Shown here: one piece after another, positions 24,989 through 33,636 of the stretch
Position numbering within the stretch: position 1 is the first letter of the stretch
How the letters are laid out: every line of letters begins with the position of its first letter
Assembly (NCBI GenBank): GCA_025358925.1
Contig: JANYHT010000062.1
Coordinates: 62,001-126,000, forward strand
Source: Gemmatimonadaceae bacterium
GTDB lineage: Bacteria; Gemmatimonadota; Gemmatimonadetes; Gemmatimonadales; Gemmatimonadaceae
Length of the DNA: 64,000 nucleotides
Direction: 5' to 3'
Translations under genes and position numbers: made by a program
The notes under the pieces: generated by a model
Database searches by the model: none
Seen by the model: only the letters and a program-made list of their open reading frames with translations
What the model was told of the DNA's origin: nothing

Positions 24989-25078
24989 CGCGATGTCATG
25001 GGTAATGCGTGATACGTGCGTGGCGGGACACGTTCACAAAGTCGCACTGCGCAGCAGCGCATTCAACTAATTTTCGTG

Positions 25079-25834
25079 ATGACCGACGTCATCAATACCC
25101 CACAGCGCAGCGCCAGCGCATCGCCGCGTTTCGCCATCGTCCTCCTGTCGGGTGGACTCGACTCTGCAACGGCACTGGCGGTCGCCATGCAGGCTGGGTT
25201 CACGCCTCTCGCGATGACATTTCGGTACGGGCAGCGACATTCACTAGAGGTTGATGCGGCACGTCGTGTGGCCGAGTCGCAGGGCGTGTCACAACACGTC
25301 GTGGTTGACATCGACCTTCGTCAATGGGGGGGCTCGGCGCTAACGTCGGACGTGGCGGTGCCGAAAGATCGCGACGTGGACGCGGTGAGCGACGAAATTC
25401 CTGTGACGTACGTGCCGGCGCGCAACACCATTTTTCTTTCGTTCGCGCTCGCGTGGGCCGAGGTGTCCGGCGCACAGGATATTTTCATCGGCGTCAATGC
25501 GTTGGACTATTCGGGATATCCGGACTGCCGTCCAGAGTACATCGACGCATTTGCAACGATGGCCAATTTGGCAACGCGCGTGGGCGTGGAAGGCGCGCGC
25601 CGTTTGCGTATTCACGCGCCCTTGCAACATCTCACAAAGGCGCAGATCGTGACGCTTGGGCGTACACTCGAAGTCGATTACGCACTGACTACGAGTTGCT
25701 ATGATCCGGCGCCAGATGGCACCGCGTGTGGGCGCTGCGACGCGTGTCAGTTGCGTCTCAAAGGATTTGCGTCGGCAGGGTGTGTGGATCCGATAGCTTA
25801 CGCGTCGGCAACTGTTTCACCGACGTTGGCGTGA
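25079..25834 (+). CDS. queC: 7-cyano-7-deazaguanine synthase
   Basis: 251 residues. QueC converts 7-carboxy-7-deazaguanine to preQ0 with ATP and ammonia in queuosine biosynthesis. The PP-loop is [15 protein letters not shown]. Family segments are [58 protein letters not shown] and [11 protein letters not shown]. The zinc site is [23 protein letters not shown] 25079 (MTDVINTPQ) is preferred over an upstream in-frame codon. The stop overlaps the queE GTG, and both act in sequence in the same pathway. Confidence 0.97.
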   Translation: MTDVINTPQRSASASPRFAIVLLSGGLDSATALAVAMQAGFTPLAMTFRYGQRHSLEVDAARRVAESQGVSQHVVVDIDLRQWGGSALTSDVAVPKDRDVDAVSDEIPVTYVPARNTIFLSFALAWAEVSGAQDIFIGVNALDYSGYPDCRPEYIDAFATMANLATRVGVEGARRLRIHAPLQHLTKAQIVTLGRTLEVDYALTTSCYDPAPDGTACGRCDACQLRLKGFASAGCVDPIAYASATVSPTLA

Positions 25835-26469
25835 CTTACACAATTAAAGAATGTTTTTACACGTTGCAGGGCGAAGGCGTGCATGCGGGCCGTGCGGCCG
25901 TATTTTTGCGATTCGCGGGATGCAACTTGTGGACGGGACGCGAGCGTGATCGTGCGACCGCCGTGTGTTCATTTTGCGATACAGACTTCGTGGGCGTTGG
26001 TCCGGACGGCGGTCGGTTCACTTCCGGGGTAGAGCTAGCAACATTCGTGTCCACTCGCTGGCCCGTAAGCGCCCCAGACGACGTGCAACGATTCGTAGTA
26101 TGCACGGGCGGCGAACCGTTGCTACAGCTCGATTTGGAGGCCATAGCTGCGTTGCACGCACGTGGGTTTGAGATCGCGGTTGAAACCAATGGCACGCAGG
26201 CGGCTCCGGCGGGGATCGACTGGGTGTGTGTGAGCCCGAAAGCGGAAGCCCCGTTGCTGTTGACGGAAGGCGATGAGCTCAAGCTGGTGTATCCGCAAGC
26301 CACGGCGATGCCGGAACGGTTTGCGGAGCTCCGATTTCGGCACTTCATGCTGCAGCCGATGGATGGCCCGGACGCTCTGGCGAATACGGAGGCGGCGCTG
26401 GCGTACTGTTTGGCGCATCCAAGGTGGAGGCTGTCAGTGCAGATGCATAAGACGCTGCATATTCGGTAA
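25831..26469 (+). CDS. queE: 7-carboxy-7-deazaguanine synthase, CX14CX2C type
   Basis: 212 residues. This radical-SAM enzyme makes 7-carboxy-7-deazaguanine from 6-carboxytetrahydropterin, the step before QueC. It starts [20 protein letters not shown]. The cluster cysteines are C31, C46 and C49 (CX14CX2C), the long-loop form known from Burkholderia QueE rather than the classic CX3CX2C. Other marks are [21 protein letters not shown] and [13 protein letters not shown] 25831 overlaps the queC TGA, so translation is coupled. QueD and QueF are not in this window. Confidence 0.95.
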   Translation: MTYTIKECFYTLQGEGVHAGRAAVFLRFAGCNLWTGRERDRATAVCSFCDTDFVGVGPDGGRFTSGVELATFVSTRWPVSAPDDVQRFVVCTGGEPLLQLDLEAIAALHARGFEIAVETNGTQAAPAGIDWVCVSPKAEAPLLLTEGDELKLVYPQATAMPERFAELRFRHFMLQPMDGPDALANTEAALAYCLAHPRWRLSVQMHKTLHIR

Positions 26470-26797
26470 ACTGCAGACCGCGAATTGCGTGAATTTGCAC
26501 GAAATACTGGAGAATGGCGCTGGAATGTATCGATGATGCGTTTAATATGTCTTTACTTGTTTTCAGTCAGGGTGGTTTGCAAAGATTGATTGGGTTTCGC
26601 ATCAATCAATTCGAGGGATTCAGGTCAATTTGCGCTCAGCTGTTTTGTTGCTGGATTGCCACCTATGAAACAGTTGCCCCTCGCGCTCGGCGGTCTCGTC
26701 CGATAGTTTCTGCTTTCGCCGCCGTGTGTTTCCGTGCAGACCCGTCGCGCGTCCTGCCAACAGATCTTCGTTCGCCACCCGACTTTCCCGATCATAC
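26470..26797. other. Intergenic region, locally AT-rich, with one hairpin
   Basis: The stretch 26500-26650 has visibly more A and T than its surroundings. It contains a perfect 8-bp inverted repeat, ATTGATTG (26585-26592) and CAATCAAT (26603-26610), with a ten-base loop and no T-run. It separates queE from the NlpC/P60 gene and probably holds the latter's promoter. I find no protein or tRNA gene in it. Confidence 0.55.
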
Positions 26798-27364
26798 GTG
26801 GCCCTTTTTTCTCGACATCACGTTCTGCCGGTCGCACTCTGCGTTGCGTTGGCTGCAACGAGTCAGCCGGCCAGTGCCCAGATCAGTGATGCGAAAAAGC
26901 CATTTGCAGCGTTCAGTGCGTCGGCGTCGTCATTGCGGGACTCCGTCGTCTCGATGGCGCGCGGTCAGATTGGCACTCGCTACAAGCTCGGTGGCACCGC
27001 GCCCAATAGCGCGCTCGATTGTAGCGGCTTAGTGAAATATGTGATGGGAGCGCTCGACATGGTCCTCCCGCGCACCGCCCGTCAACAAGCCACTGTTGGT
27101 ACGGCCGTAAAGCGAGATCTGGCATCGCTCAAGCCTGGTGATTTGCTCACGTTTGGTCGCGGTAAGAGAATTTCGCACATCGCGATTTACGTCGGTAACG
27201 GCCGCATGGTACACGCGAGCACGTCGAAGCACAGCGTGATTGAGACAACATTGAATGCGCGTTCGTCCTTGATTCGCCAATGGAAAGGGGTGCGCCGATT
27301 GGTTTCGGGCGCGAATACCGATTTGCGCGACAGTTTACTCGCCATCGCCGATACGCTGCGTTAA
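26798..27364 (+). CDS. Exported NlpC/P60 cysteine peptidase (peptidoglycan hydrolase)
   Basis: About 188 residues. The signal peptide (LPVALCVALAATSQPASA) is followed by the NlpC/P60 domain: ARGQIGTRYKLGGTAP, catalytic C75 in SALDCSGLVKYVMG, and the histidine in RISHIAIYVGNGRMVHAS. These enzymes cut D-Glu to diamino-acid or related bonds in stem peptides of peptidoglycan, in the periplasm. The start is uncertain: GTG 26798 gives a normal signal peptide, while GTG 26726 would add a 24-residue basic extension, and there is no clear ribosome site for either. It is convergent with the lipoprotein gene ending at 27395. Confidence 0.88.
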   Translation: MALFSRHHVLPVALCVALAATSQPASAQISDAKKPFAAFSASASSLRDSVVSMARGQIGTRYKLGGTAPNSALDCSGLVKYVMGALDMVLPRTARQQATVGTAVKRDLASLKPGDLLTFGRGKRISHIAIYVGNGRMVHASTSKHSVIETTLNARSSLIRQWKGVRRLVSGANTDLRDSLLAIADTLR

Positions 27365-27394
27365 ACACATCGACGGTGTCGTCGATCGCGCGCG

Positions 27395-27910
27395 TTACCG
27401 ATCCGACAGTTCCGTCAGTAGTACGGCTCCACGGTCGGCAAGCGCCAGTGCCACACGCTGCAGTTGCAGCCATGCGTCGTGCGGCGCACCACGCGTTACG
27501 TCGCTGATCACTACGGTGCGCGAAAATCCACTCGGGGCCAAGACGGCACCAGGTGTATGCGTTACCCCTGCTGGATACGAAGTCGATTGTTCGACGGCAC
27601 GAAGTGTCAGGAGTGTACTGTGCGTCGCATCGTCGGCCGTGAAGTTGATGACAATGTGCCATTGTCGAAAGCGATAGTGATCTTCCCACATACTGCCGAG
27701 GAATGAGCGTATCCACCCTTCACAACGGTTCGTGGCGCTGACTTGCAGTCCGGCCGTTGTCAGCGCCGCGCGCGCGAGTCGCTCCGCGTCGCCCTGCATG
27801 ACCCGCAAGTGAATCGATTCGACCGGAGGCACGCCAACGTGTGCATGACTCGGTGTCGGCGTGCGATGACACCCGCACAGCACGACACCAACGGCGACTG
27901 CGATCTGCAT
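27395..27910 (-). CDS. Putative lipoprotein of unknown function
   Basis: About 171 residues. A short hydrophobic start, MQIAVAVGVVLCGCHRT, holds a lipobox-like LCGC, so the mature protein would be lipid-anchored. The rest is a small alpha/beta domain (HLRVMQGDAERLARAALTTA, WHIVINFTADD, TLLTLRAVEQSTSYP) with no family I recognise. A longer frame starts at 27997 with an Arg/Ser-rich extension; it may form the n-region of the signal peptide. It is divergent from the coiled-coil lipoprotein gene at 28053. Confidence 0.65.
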   Translation of the reverse strand: MQIAVAVGVVLCGCHRTPTPSHAHVGVPPVESIHLRVMQGDAERLARAALTTAGLQVSATNRCEGWIRSFLGSMWEDHYRFRQWHIVINFTADDATHSTLLTLRAVEQSTSYPAGVTHTPGAVLAPSGFSRTVVISDVTRGAPHDAWLQLQRVALALADRGAVLLTELSDR

Positions 27911-28052
27911 CACACGCAAACGCGCGGGTCCCAGCGAATTGGCCCGAAGCGAGGAGCGCCGAGCGGAACTGCGGGGTATCCGTATAAGGACTTTCATGAA
28001 ACCCTCGAGGCCGGTAGGTTCCCCGGGTCACTTCCCCCTCTGCCCTAATTCC

Positions 28053-29003
28053 ATGCTTCTTTTCCGTTTTCGCAAGACCGTCGCGCTTTCGGCCGTGCTG
28101 TTCATTGGCACCGCGCTCGCTGCGTGTACCGACACGAAGGCCAACGCGCGCGCTGATTCCCTCGCCGCCGCGCTGGCGAGCGCGAATTCGCAACGCGACT
28201 CGATCGAGGGTTTGATGAGAGGGGCGGCTGCCGATAAGGATCGCGCGCTTTCTCAGGTTGTTGAGGCAACCAAGTTTGCCGATCAAGTTGACGCGGAGCT
28301 GCGCACAGTGCGCGGCCTGTCATCGAAAGTGACCGTCAACAAGAGTGACGAGTCGGGCAAGGCGGAAGCTGCTGGTGCGCAGAAAGACATTCTCAATCGG
28401 CTCACACAACTTCGCACACGGTTGGCCGCGCGACAGAAGCAGGTGACAGCAGTACTCGATACGCTGAAGTCCATGCGCACAGATTCATCGGCGACAGCAA
28501 CGCTCCTCTTCGATCTGAATACACGATTGGCCACACGTGAAAAAGAGATCGTTGCGTTTCAAGAGGAAGTGAAGGCGTTGAAATCGCAGAACTTGGTGTT
28601 AGTCGCAGAGAAGGCAGTGCTGACCGATACCGTGAAGGCGATGGACGTTCGCGAAAACCGTGTCTATTTCGTTGTTGCTGCACGTCGACAACTGCTGGCC
28701 GACGGTCTCGTGACTGAAGAAGGTGGGTCACGCGGATTCTTAATCGTGAAGCTCGGTAAGACGTTGGTACCATCGCGGACATTGGACGACGCAAAGTTTA
28801 CGCGTGCGGATCGCCGTGAGGTGCTCACCATTCCGCTCCCGCGGTCGGACCGTCCGTACAAAGTGGTGTCTCGCCACGACGTCGGATTGCTTGAAGTCAC
28901 AAAGAAAGAAAAGGACGGATCATTTCGTGGTGATGCAATTCGCATCACCGATCCTGCGAAGTTTTGGGCGACGTCGCGCTATCTCATCATCGCTGAAAAA
29001 TAG
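28053..29003 (+). CDS. Coiled-coil lipoprotein of unknown function
   Basis: 316 residues. The lipoprotein signal peptide is MLLFRFRKTVALSAVLFIGT then ALAAC. Residues about 25-200 are heptad-rich coiled coil (SLAAALASANSQRDSIEGL, LTQLRTRLAARQKQVTAVLD, IVAFQEEVKALKSQNLVLVA). The C-terminal 110 residues are a beta-rich domain (VYFVVAARRQLLADGLVTEE, FLIVKLGKTLVPSRTLDDAK, YKVVSRHDVGLLEV). Proteins of this plan occur in Bacteroidota and related groups as envelope-anchored lipoproteins. ATG 28053 is chosen because it gives a perfect lipobox. It ends before a hairpin shared with the convergent DUF983 gene. Confidence 0.85.
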   Translation: MLLFRFRKTVALSAVLFIGTALAACTDTKANARADSLAAALASANSQRDSIEGLMRGAAADKDRALSQVVEATKFADQVDAELRTVRGLSSKVTVNKSDESGKAEAAGAQKDILNRLTQLRTRLAARQKQVTAVLDTLKSMRTDSSATATLLFDLNTRLATREKEIVAFQEEVKALKSQNLVLVAEKAVLTDTVKAMDVRENRVYFVVAARRQLLADGLVTEEGGSRGFLIVKLGKTLVPSRTLDDAKFTRADRREVLTIPLPRSDRPYKVVSRHDVGLLEVTKKEKDGSFRGDAIRITDPAKFWATSRYLIIAEK

Positions 29004-29025
29004 CGCGCTTCATCCCTGCAGTTGA

Positions 29026-29062
29026 TTGCCGCACGTGTGCGACGTAGTCACACGTGCGGCAA
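29026..29062. terminator. Strong hairpin between convergent genes
   Basis: A 14-bp perfect stem, TTGCCGCACGTGTG (29026-29039) with CACACGTGCGGCAA (29049-29062), and a nine-base loop. It lies between two convergent genes, 22 bases after one stop and 4 bases from the other. There is no T-run on either side, so it is either a bidirectional terminator that relies on the stem or an mRNA 3'-end stabiliser. Confidence 0.6.
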
Positions 29063-29065
29063 CGC

Positions 29066-29530
29066 TCAGTCTCCGAGGCTGCCGTCTTGGTTGTGCCAAT
29101 GCAATTCTTCTGATGTCAGCGGGCGAATGGCGAGATCCACGGCGAGCCACGTGGTCTTCGCAAATGGGTAACAAAAGAAACATCCGGACAGCATGAGAAT
29201 AGCCGTCGTATACGTGATCAAATCCCACGGCGGATTGGGCCACGTGACGGCGACAAACCCGCAAACGACAAAAAATAGAATGAGTTCGACGGCGATGAGA
29301 TTGAACAGATACGCACCGACGAAATAATCGCCTTCTCCACGTTCGGTGCGCAGCCCACATGTGGGACAGTGCGACTTGAGTGAGAAGAACGTGGCGAATA
29401 GACCGCCCCCACCGCAGTATGGACAGCGCAACAGCGCGGCACGAAGGAGCAGCTTCGTGAGCGTAGGCTTCGCGAAGTCTGCCGGTTCAACATGAGATAC
29501 GACGGGCGACATGTTCAGGGCCGCATTCAT
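29066..29530 (-). CDS. DUF983 family membrane protein
   Basis: 154 residues. Two CxxC pairs (LRCPYCGGGGLF and SHCPTCGLRTER) form a likely zinc ribbon before two membrane helices (LFNLIAVELILFFVVCGFVA and YTTAILMLSGCFFCYPFA). The order ribbon, GEGDYFVGAY, two helices is characteristic of DUF983. Function is unknown; in other bacteria such genes occur near cytochrome oxidase genes, but none is here. Its ATG overlaps the stop of the upstream secreted hydrolase (ATGA), so the pair is translationally coupled. Confidence 0.88.
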   Translation of the reverse strand: MNAALNMSPVVSHVEPADFAKPTLTKLLLRAALLRCPYCGGGGLFATFFSLKSHCPTCGLRTERGEGDYFVGAYLFNLIAVELILFFVVCGFVAVTWPNPPWDLITYTTAILMLSGCFFCYPFAKTTWLAVDLAIRPLTSEELHWHNQDGSLGD

Positions 29531-30645
29531 CGTTCTGGAAGTGTCGTCAGAAAGTCATGCAGGTATTTCCCCCAGACGAGCGGCAACGAATGCGTACCGT
29601 GTCCGCGGGTCTGCTCAGAAATTGGGATCATGATAAATTTTGCATGCGCAATTTTCGCCGCAAATTTCTCCGCCATCCCAAGTTCTGGTGGGTTTACTTG
29701 GTCATCGGCTGAATTGATATACAACGCGGGCGCCGTGATCTTGGTAAGGAAGGGCGATGGGTCGTAGTCCCGCGACGCATTGAACTGATAGAGAAAATCG
29801 TTGGCGTCGCTCGTACGCATCCGATCGTCGAGGTAGGCGCGAATGACGCTGTCGGCCGCATCACGCGTTGCCGCAATCCGTTGCTGCACCAGCGGTGCGC
29901 TCCCCATCATGTACAGCATCATGGAAGCGGTGCGTAAACCAGAAGGTTGCGAGGTATAGTTGCCGCTGTTCCACGCTGGATCTGAACGAATTGCATCCAT
30001 GGCCATCGTGCGCATCATACGATTACGGCCTGCTATTTGTGATGGCACACACGCGAAGGGCGCTAGACCGTCCATGAAATCTGCGTGCTGATATCCCCAC
30101 AACCACCCCTGCATGCATCCCATCGACGTGCCCATAATCAGGCGCACGTGATTGACGCCGAGGTGCTTGGTGAGCAATTGGTATTGCGACTCCACCATGT
30201 CGTCGTACGTGTACTTCGGAAATTTTGCACGTAAGCCGTCGCTGGGTTTACTCGACGCACCGTGGCCAATACCGTCCGGCAAGATTATGAAATACTTGCT
30301 GCTATCAAGCAGCTTTCCGGCCGCAAATAGTTCACCGGCGTAATTTTTGTTTAAGAAGCTCGTACCCGCGCCACCAGTGCCATGCAATACCATCACTGCA
30401 TTGCGAACAATGCCTTTCGCATCTTTGCGTGGAGAGCCGAGTGTCGTGTAATGCAGCCGAAGTTCTGGCAACACTTCTCCGGTGGTAAATCGAAAGTTTT
30501 TGATGACGTAATCACCAGGCTTGCCTGCGCTCGCCCACGTACTCGCCGCCGTTTGCGAACGGAGCACAGGAGCGACAGCCGTTGCTGTCATGAGGAGCAT
30601 CGCCGCGTATCGGCCGAGCTCATATATACGATTGAGAGAAACCAT
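29527..30645 (-). CDS. Exported alpha/beta-hydrolase of the MetX (homoserine acetyltransferase) fold
   Basis: 372 residues. The overall pattern matches MetX-like acyltransferases: VMVLHGTGGAG, FFAL-like YFIILPDGIGHGASSKPSD, nucleophile elbow IMGTSMGCMQGWLWG, acid YINSADDQVNPPE and His in RGHGTHSLPL. A hydrophobic N-terminus (RYAAMLLMTATAVAPVL) looks like a signal peptide, so it is probably periplasmic and not a methionine-pathway enzyme, which is cytosolic. It is more likely an exported esterase. ATG 30645 was chosen; an upstream in-frame codon would add 24 residues. The substrate is unknown. Confidence 0.82.
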   Translation of the reverse strand: MVSLNRIYELGRYAAMLLMTATAVAPVLRSQTAASTWASAGKPGDYVIKNFRFTTGEVLPELRLHYTTLGSPRKDAKGIVRNAVMVLHGTGGAGTSFLNKNYAGELFAAGKLLDSSKYFIILPDGIGHGASSKPSDGLRAKFPKYTYDDMVESQYQLLTKHLGVNHVRLIMGTSMGCMQGWLWGYQHADFMDGLAPFACVPSQIAGRNRMMRTMAMDAIRSDPAWNSGNYTSQPSGLRTASMMLYMMGSAPLVQQRIAATRDAADSVIRAYLDDRMRTSDANDFLYQFNASRDYDPSPFLTKITAPALYINSADDQVNPPELGMAEKFAAKIAHAKFIMIPISEQTRGHGTHSLPLVWGKYLHDFLTTLPER

Positions 30646-30738
30646 AAATGAAATGTACTGTAGAACTGCACGAGTGCGGTTTGTTGGCACGTGATGTGCC
30701 TCATTCGAATGTGTCACAATTACCCTAGGAGAACAAAC

Positions 30739-31389
30739 ATGAGGCTGTTTCGAGCATTTTGCGGTGTCGCACTGTTGGTCGCCCCGCTGAGCGCGCAGGC
30801 GCAGAAAAGCGGCGACTCAGGAGCGATTGGATTTGGGTTGATGGGTGGCGGAACATTTCCTGTTGGCGACTACGATAAGGTCGCAAAAACGGGGTTCCAT
30901 GCGGGCGGCTTTGTTGATTTCGGTCGGCGTGTGGGACCATTTGGTCTACGTGCCGACGTGTTGTATCACGGATTCGGTGATCGTAATCTCGTCACGTCGG
31001 GCTCAAGTTCAACACAGGTTACGATTTCGAACAAGTATAGTTTGGTCACGGGTACTTTGAATGCGGTGTTGGGCATTCCGCTGCAAGGCTCTCCCGTTCG
31101 GCCGTATCTCACGGGTGGAATTGGTGCGTACTACGTCAAGAACAGCCCGAAGTGCGCCGTCAGCTGTGGCGCTCTCCTGAACTATGGACAGGAGAGTTCG
31201 ACCAAATTCGGATTCAACGGCGGCGGCGGCATTGAGTTTGGCATGGGTGGCACGGGCATTTTTCTCGAATCACGCTTTCATCATGTGATTAACGGCACAC
31301 CGAAGTTTTCGTGCTTCGGTCAGAGCGGATGCAATCGTGCGGCGCTCCAGATCGTCCCGCTCAGCGTTGGCGTGCGTATTCAAATGTAG
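30739..31389 (+). CDS. Outer-membrane beta-barrel protein
   Basis: 216 residues. Signal peptide MRLFRAFCGVALLVAPLSAQ then AQ. The mature part has the strand pattern of an eight-stranded barrel (GAIGFGLMGGGTFPVGDYDK, GFHAGGFVDFGRR, GPFGLRADVLYHGFGDR, LVTGTLNAVLGIPL). Two cysteine pairs (CAVSC and CFGQSGC) may form extracellular disulfides. AGGAG just before ATG 30739 fixes the start. It is divergent from the MetX-fold gene and convergent with the kdp operon, ending six bases from it. Function unknown. Confidence 0.85.
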   Translation: MRLFRAFCGVALLVAPLSAQAQKSGDSGAIGFGLMGGGTFPVGDYDKVAKTGFHAGGFVDFGRRVGPFGLRADVLYHGFGDRNLVTSGSSSTQVTISNKYSLVTGTLNAVLGIPLQGSPVRPYLTGGIGAYYVKNSPKCAVSCGALLNYGQESSTKFGFNGGGGIEFGMGGTGIFLESRFHHVINGTPKFSCFGQSGCNRAALQIVPLSVGVRIQM

Positions 31390-31395
31390 GTGTCG

Positions 31396-32403
31396 TTATC
31401 GCACGAACGCCTGCATGCCGTCGATGGGTAGCACAATTTCGACCGCGTGTGCTTCTATAGTGAGTTGCCCGTGCTGCGCAGCGATCAATCGCTGCGCCAG
31501 CACGAGCGATGCGTTCATTTCCGAACCAGCGGCTGGTGCCGGTGACATTGTGATGCGCGCGTGACTTTTATCCGCCGAAGATTTTAGCGTTAGCGCCCGC
31601 ACATCGCTCGTCATTGCTGCCACTTCGGTTCCAACAATGGCGATGGCCTCTGCCAAGCGAGCGCGATCTGCCGCCACGCGCGGCAACACCGGTTCGAAGT
31701 CGATATCGATTCGCGCCCCGTGACGTTCGACCGCCGCCCGTAACATCGGTAATACGGCGCGCAGTACGTCGTTTACGGCAACGCGTTCGAGCAATACGGG
31801 AAGCGCGTCGCGATCTGCATCCGCAATCAGTGTCAGTCGGCGCAAGGTGACGTCCATGACCGCCCCGGCAGCGCGCGCATCAACCAGTAATTCTTCTTGA
31901 TTTTCGTTCAACTCTCCGAATGGTGCATCCATCAAGATATGGAGTGGCAATCGAAGCTCGTCTAATTGCGCGCGTGCGTCACGTACGGTTGCAGCAATGA
32001 TCGTTGCTTGCTGCCTGAATTTTGCTTCACTCGTCGCGACGACATCACGCCGTGCATCCTCCGCTGCCGCGAGCGCGATGCCGAGCTTGCCCACAACCTG
32101 TTCGATACGGCCAAGTTCGTCGTCTTCCGCCGGTTGAGCACTGTCGTGGCCAACATCTACACCACCGGCAAGCCGACGAATGCGCCGCGCCAGATATTGC
32201 GTGTTAAGCCAAGTCAAGATCAGCGACACGACGGCGAGCGCGGCAGCGCCAGCGAGCACGATACTCGGAATCGCACGACCCCGCTCGCCGTAGTAGGCTA
32301 ATCCAACAACAAGCACAACGGCCAGTAACGCCGGCGCAACGCCAAGCGCGAGGCGTTGCCCAACGGACAGTCCCACGATTGGCCCTTGCCGTGGTGTTGT
32401 CAT
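31396..32403 (-). CDS. Degenerate histidine-kinase-like membrane protein, last gene of the kdp operon
   Basis: 335 residues. Two membrane helices (LGVAPALLAVVLVVGLAYYG and IPSIVLAGAAALAVVSLILT) precede a HAMP-like linker and a HisKA-like dimerisation region. The H-box, normally SHELRTPL, reads LDELRLPLHIL with Asp in place of the phospho-accepting His, followed by the family-like FGELNENQEELL. The ATPase part lacks the N, G1 and G2 boxes; only a remnant remains (LAEAIAIVGTEVAAM). It therefore should not autophosphorylate. Its ATG overlaps the stop of the kdpD N-terminal gene (ATGA). It may be a pseudokinase partner of that half-sensor. Confidence 0.75.
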   Translation of the reverse strand: MTTPRQGPIVGLSVGQRLALGVAPALLAVVLVVGLAYYGERGRAIPSIVLAGAAALAVVSLILTWLNTQYLARRIRRLAGGVDVGHDSAQPAEDDELGRIEQVVGKLGIALAAAEDARRDVVATSEAKFRQQATIIAATVRDARAQLDELRLPLHILMDAPFGELNENQEELLVDARAAGAVMDVTLRRLTLIADADRDALPVLLERVAVNDVLRAVLPMLRAAVERHGARIDIDFEPVLPRVAADRARLAEAIAIVGTEVAAMTSDVRALTLKSSADKSHARITMSPAPAAGSEMNASLVLAQRLIAAQHGQLTIEAHAVEIVLPIDGMQAFVR

Positions 32404-33626
32404 GAACGTGTGCCGACGCGGTCTCGCACACGAAATTCTGCAGGTAAGGAGCGATCGGCCGCGCCATCGTTCGCCGAGACGACGAGCACATCGAGGCCAG
32501 CGCGCATTTCGATGAGTCGCTCGACAACAGAGCCGCGCGTCAGTCGATGCCATCGCGAACGGCGAGTCTGCCCCATCACGGCGAGTGTCACTGCGCGCTC
32601 CGCAGCGAATTTGGCGAGGGCGGCAGAGACGTCATCACCTGTAAGCTTCACGACCTCTGCACCGAGTGACTGCGCGAGTTGAATATTGTCCACAAGTTTC
32701 CGCTGCACGGTCGCATCGATGCGGTCCGCTCGCTCCGCCGATGTTTGCACGTACACGCAATACCAGTCAGAGTTGAGACGCCCCGCGATGCGGCTGGCTT
32801 TGCGCAACAACAATCGCGAGAGAGGTGGATCGCTGGAAAGGCACACCATGAGGCGATCAACGGTGCGTGGCGTCGACGTGGACTCAACGCGTCGAACCGC
32901 ACCCTCGCGCGCACGATCGACCGAGTTGGCCACTTCACGGAGCGCCAGCTCGCGTAATGAACTCAGATTTTCGTCGGTGAAGAAGTTCGCAAGCGCCGAC
33001 TCGACTTTCTCAGCCTTATAGATCTTACCGTCTCTCAGTCGTTGACGAAGATCTTCGGCCGACAGGTCAACGTTGACAACTTGATCAGCCTGCGCGACAA
33101 GCCAATCGGGTACCGTTTCGCGTACAGTGACGGCGAGTTCGCGTTCGACAACGTCATTGAGCGATTCGAGATGCTGCACGTTGACAGCAGAAATGACATT
33201 GATGCCTTCGTCCAGCAATTGCAGCACGTCCTCCCATCGTTTTGCATGCCGGGAACCCGGCACATTGCTGTGCGCGAGCTCGTCCACTACCGCGACTTGC
33301 GGACGGCGCGCGATAATGGCGTCGACATCCATCTCTTCGAGAACGACGCCGCGATACTCAAACGTGCCGCGCGGCACGAGCTCGAGATCGAGTACTTGCC
33401 CGACGGTATCGACGCGATTGTGCGTCTCTACAAAACCGACCACCGCGTCGATACCACGACGGCGCAATTCATGCGCCTCTTGCAACATGCGATACGTTTT
33501 GCCGACACCAGCGGCGGAACCGATATACAGCTTGAGCTTGCCGCGCTCACGCTGCCGCACCAGCGCGAGAAATTTTGCGCCGTGATCGACTCCATTTGGA
33601 GTACCGCCTCCCACCGGCTGCGTCAT
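32400..33626 (-). CDS. KdpD N-terminal half: osmosensitive K+ sensor domain plus USP-like domain, no kinase
   Basis: 408 residues. The first 220 residues are the KdpD sensor domain with Walker A GSAAGVGKT (36-44) in KLYIGSAAGVGKTYRMLQEA and the typical VVDELAHSNVPGSRHAKRWE (Walker B region). Residues about 255-380 are the UspA-like domain (VDRLMVCLSSDPPLSRLLLR). The protein stops before the DUF4118 membrane domain and the kinase, which are encoded separately at 39650-41200. The N-terminal half of KdpD binds ATP and c-di-AMP in other bacteria. Here it is encoded after the porin gene and before the degenerate kinase. Confidence 0.92.
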   Translation of the reverse strand: MTQPVGGGTPNGVDHGAKFLALVRQRERGKLKLYIGSAAGVGKTYRMLQEAHELRRRGIDAVVGFVETHNRVDTVGQVLDLELVPRGTFEYRGVVLEEMDVDAIIARRPQVAVVDELAHSNVPGSRHAKRWEDVLQLLDEGINVISAVNVQHLESLNDVVERELAVTVRETVPDWLVAQADQVVNVDLSAEDLRQRLRDGKIYKAEKVESALANFFTDENLSSLRELALREVANSVDRAREGAVRRVESTSTPRTVDRLMVCLSSDPPLSRLLLRKASRIAGRLNSDWYCVYVQTSAERADRIDATVQRKLVDNIQLAQSLGAEVVKLTGDDVSAALAKFAAERAVTLAVMGQTRRSRWHRLTRGSVVERLIEMRAGLDVLVVSANDGAADRSLPAEFRVRDRVGTRS

Positions 33627-33636
33627 GTCATATCAG

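Noticed and set aside
24989-25078. Possible preQ1 riboswitch before queC.
   Set aside because: The region is only 90 bases and I cannot find the conserved preQ1 aptamer core or a pseudoknot pairing.
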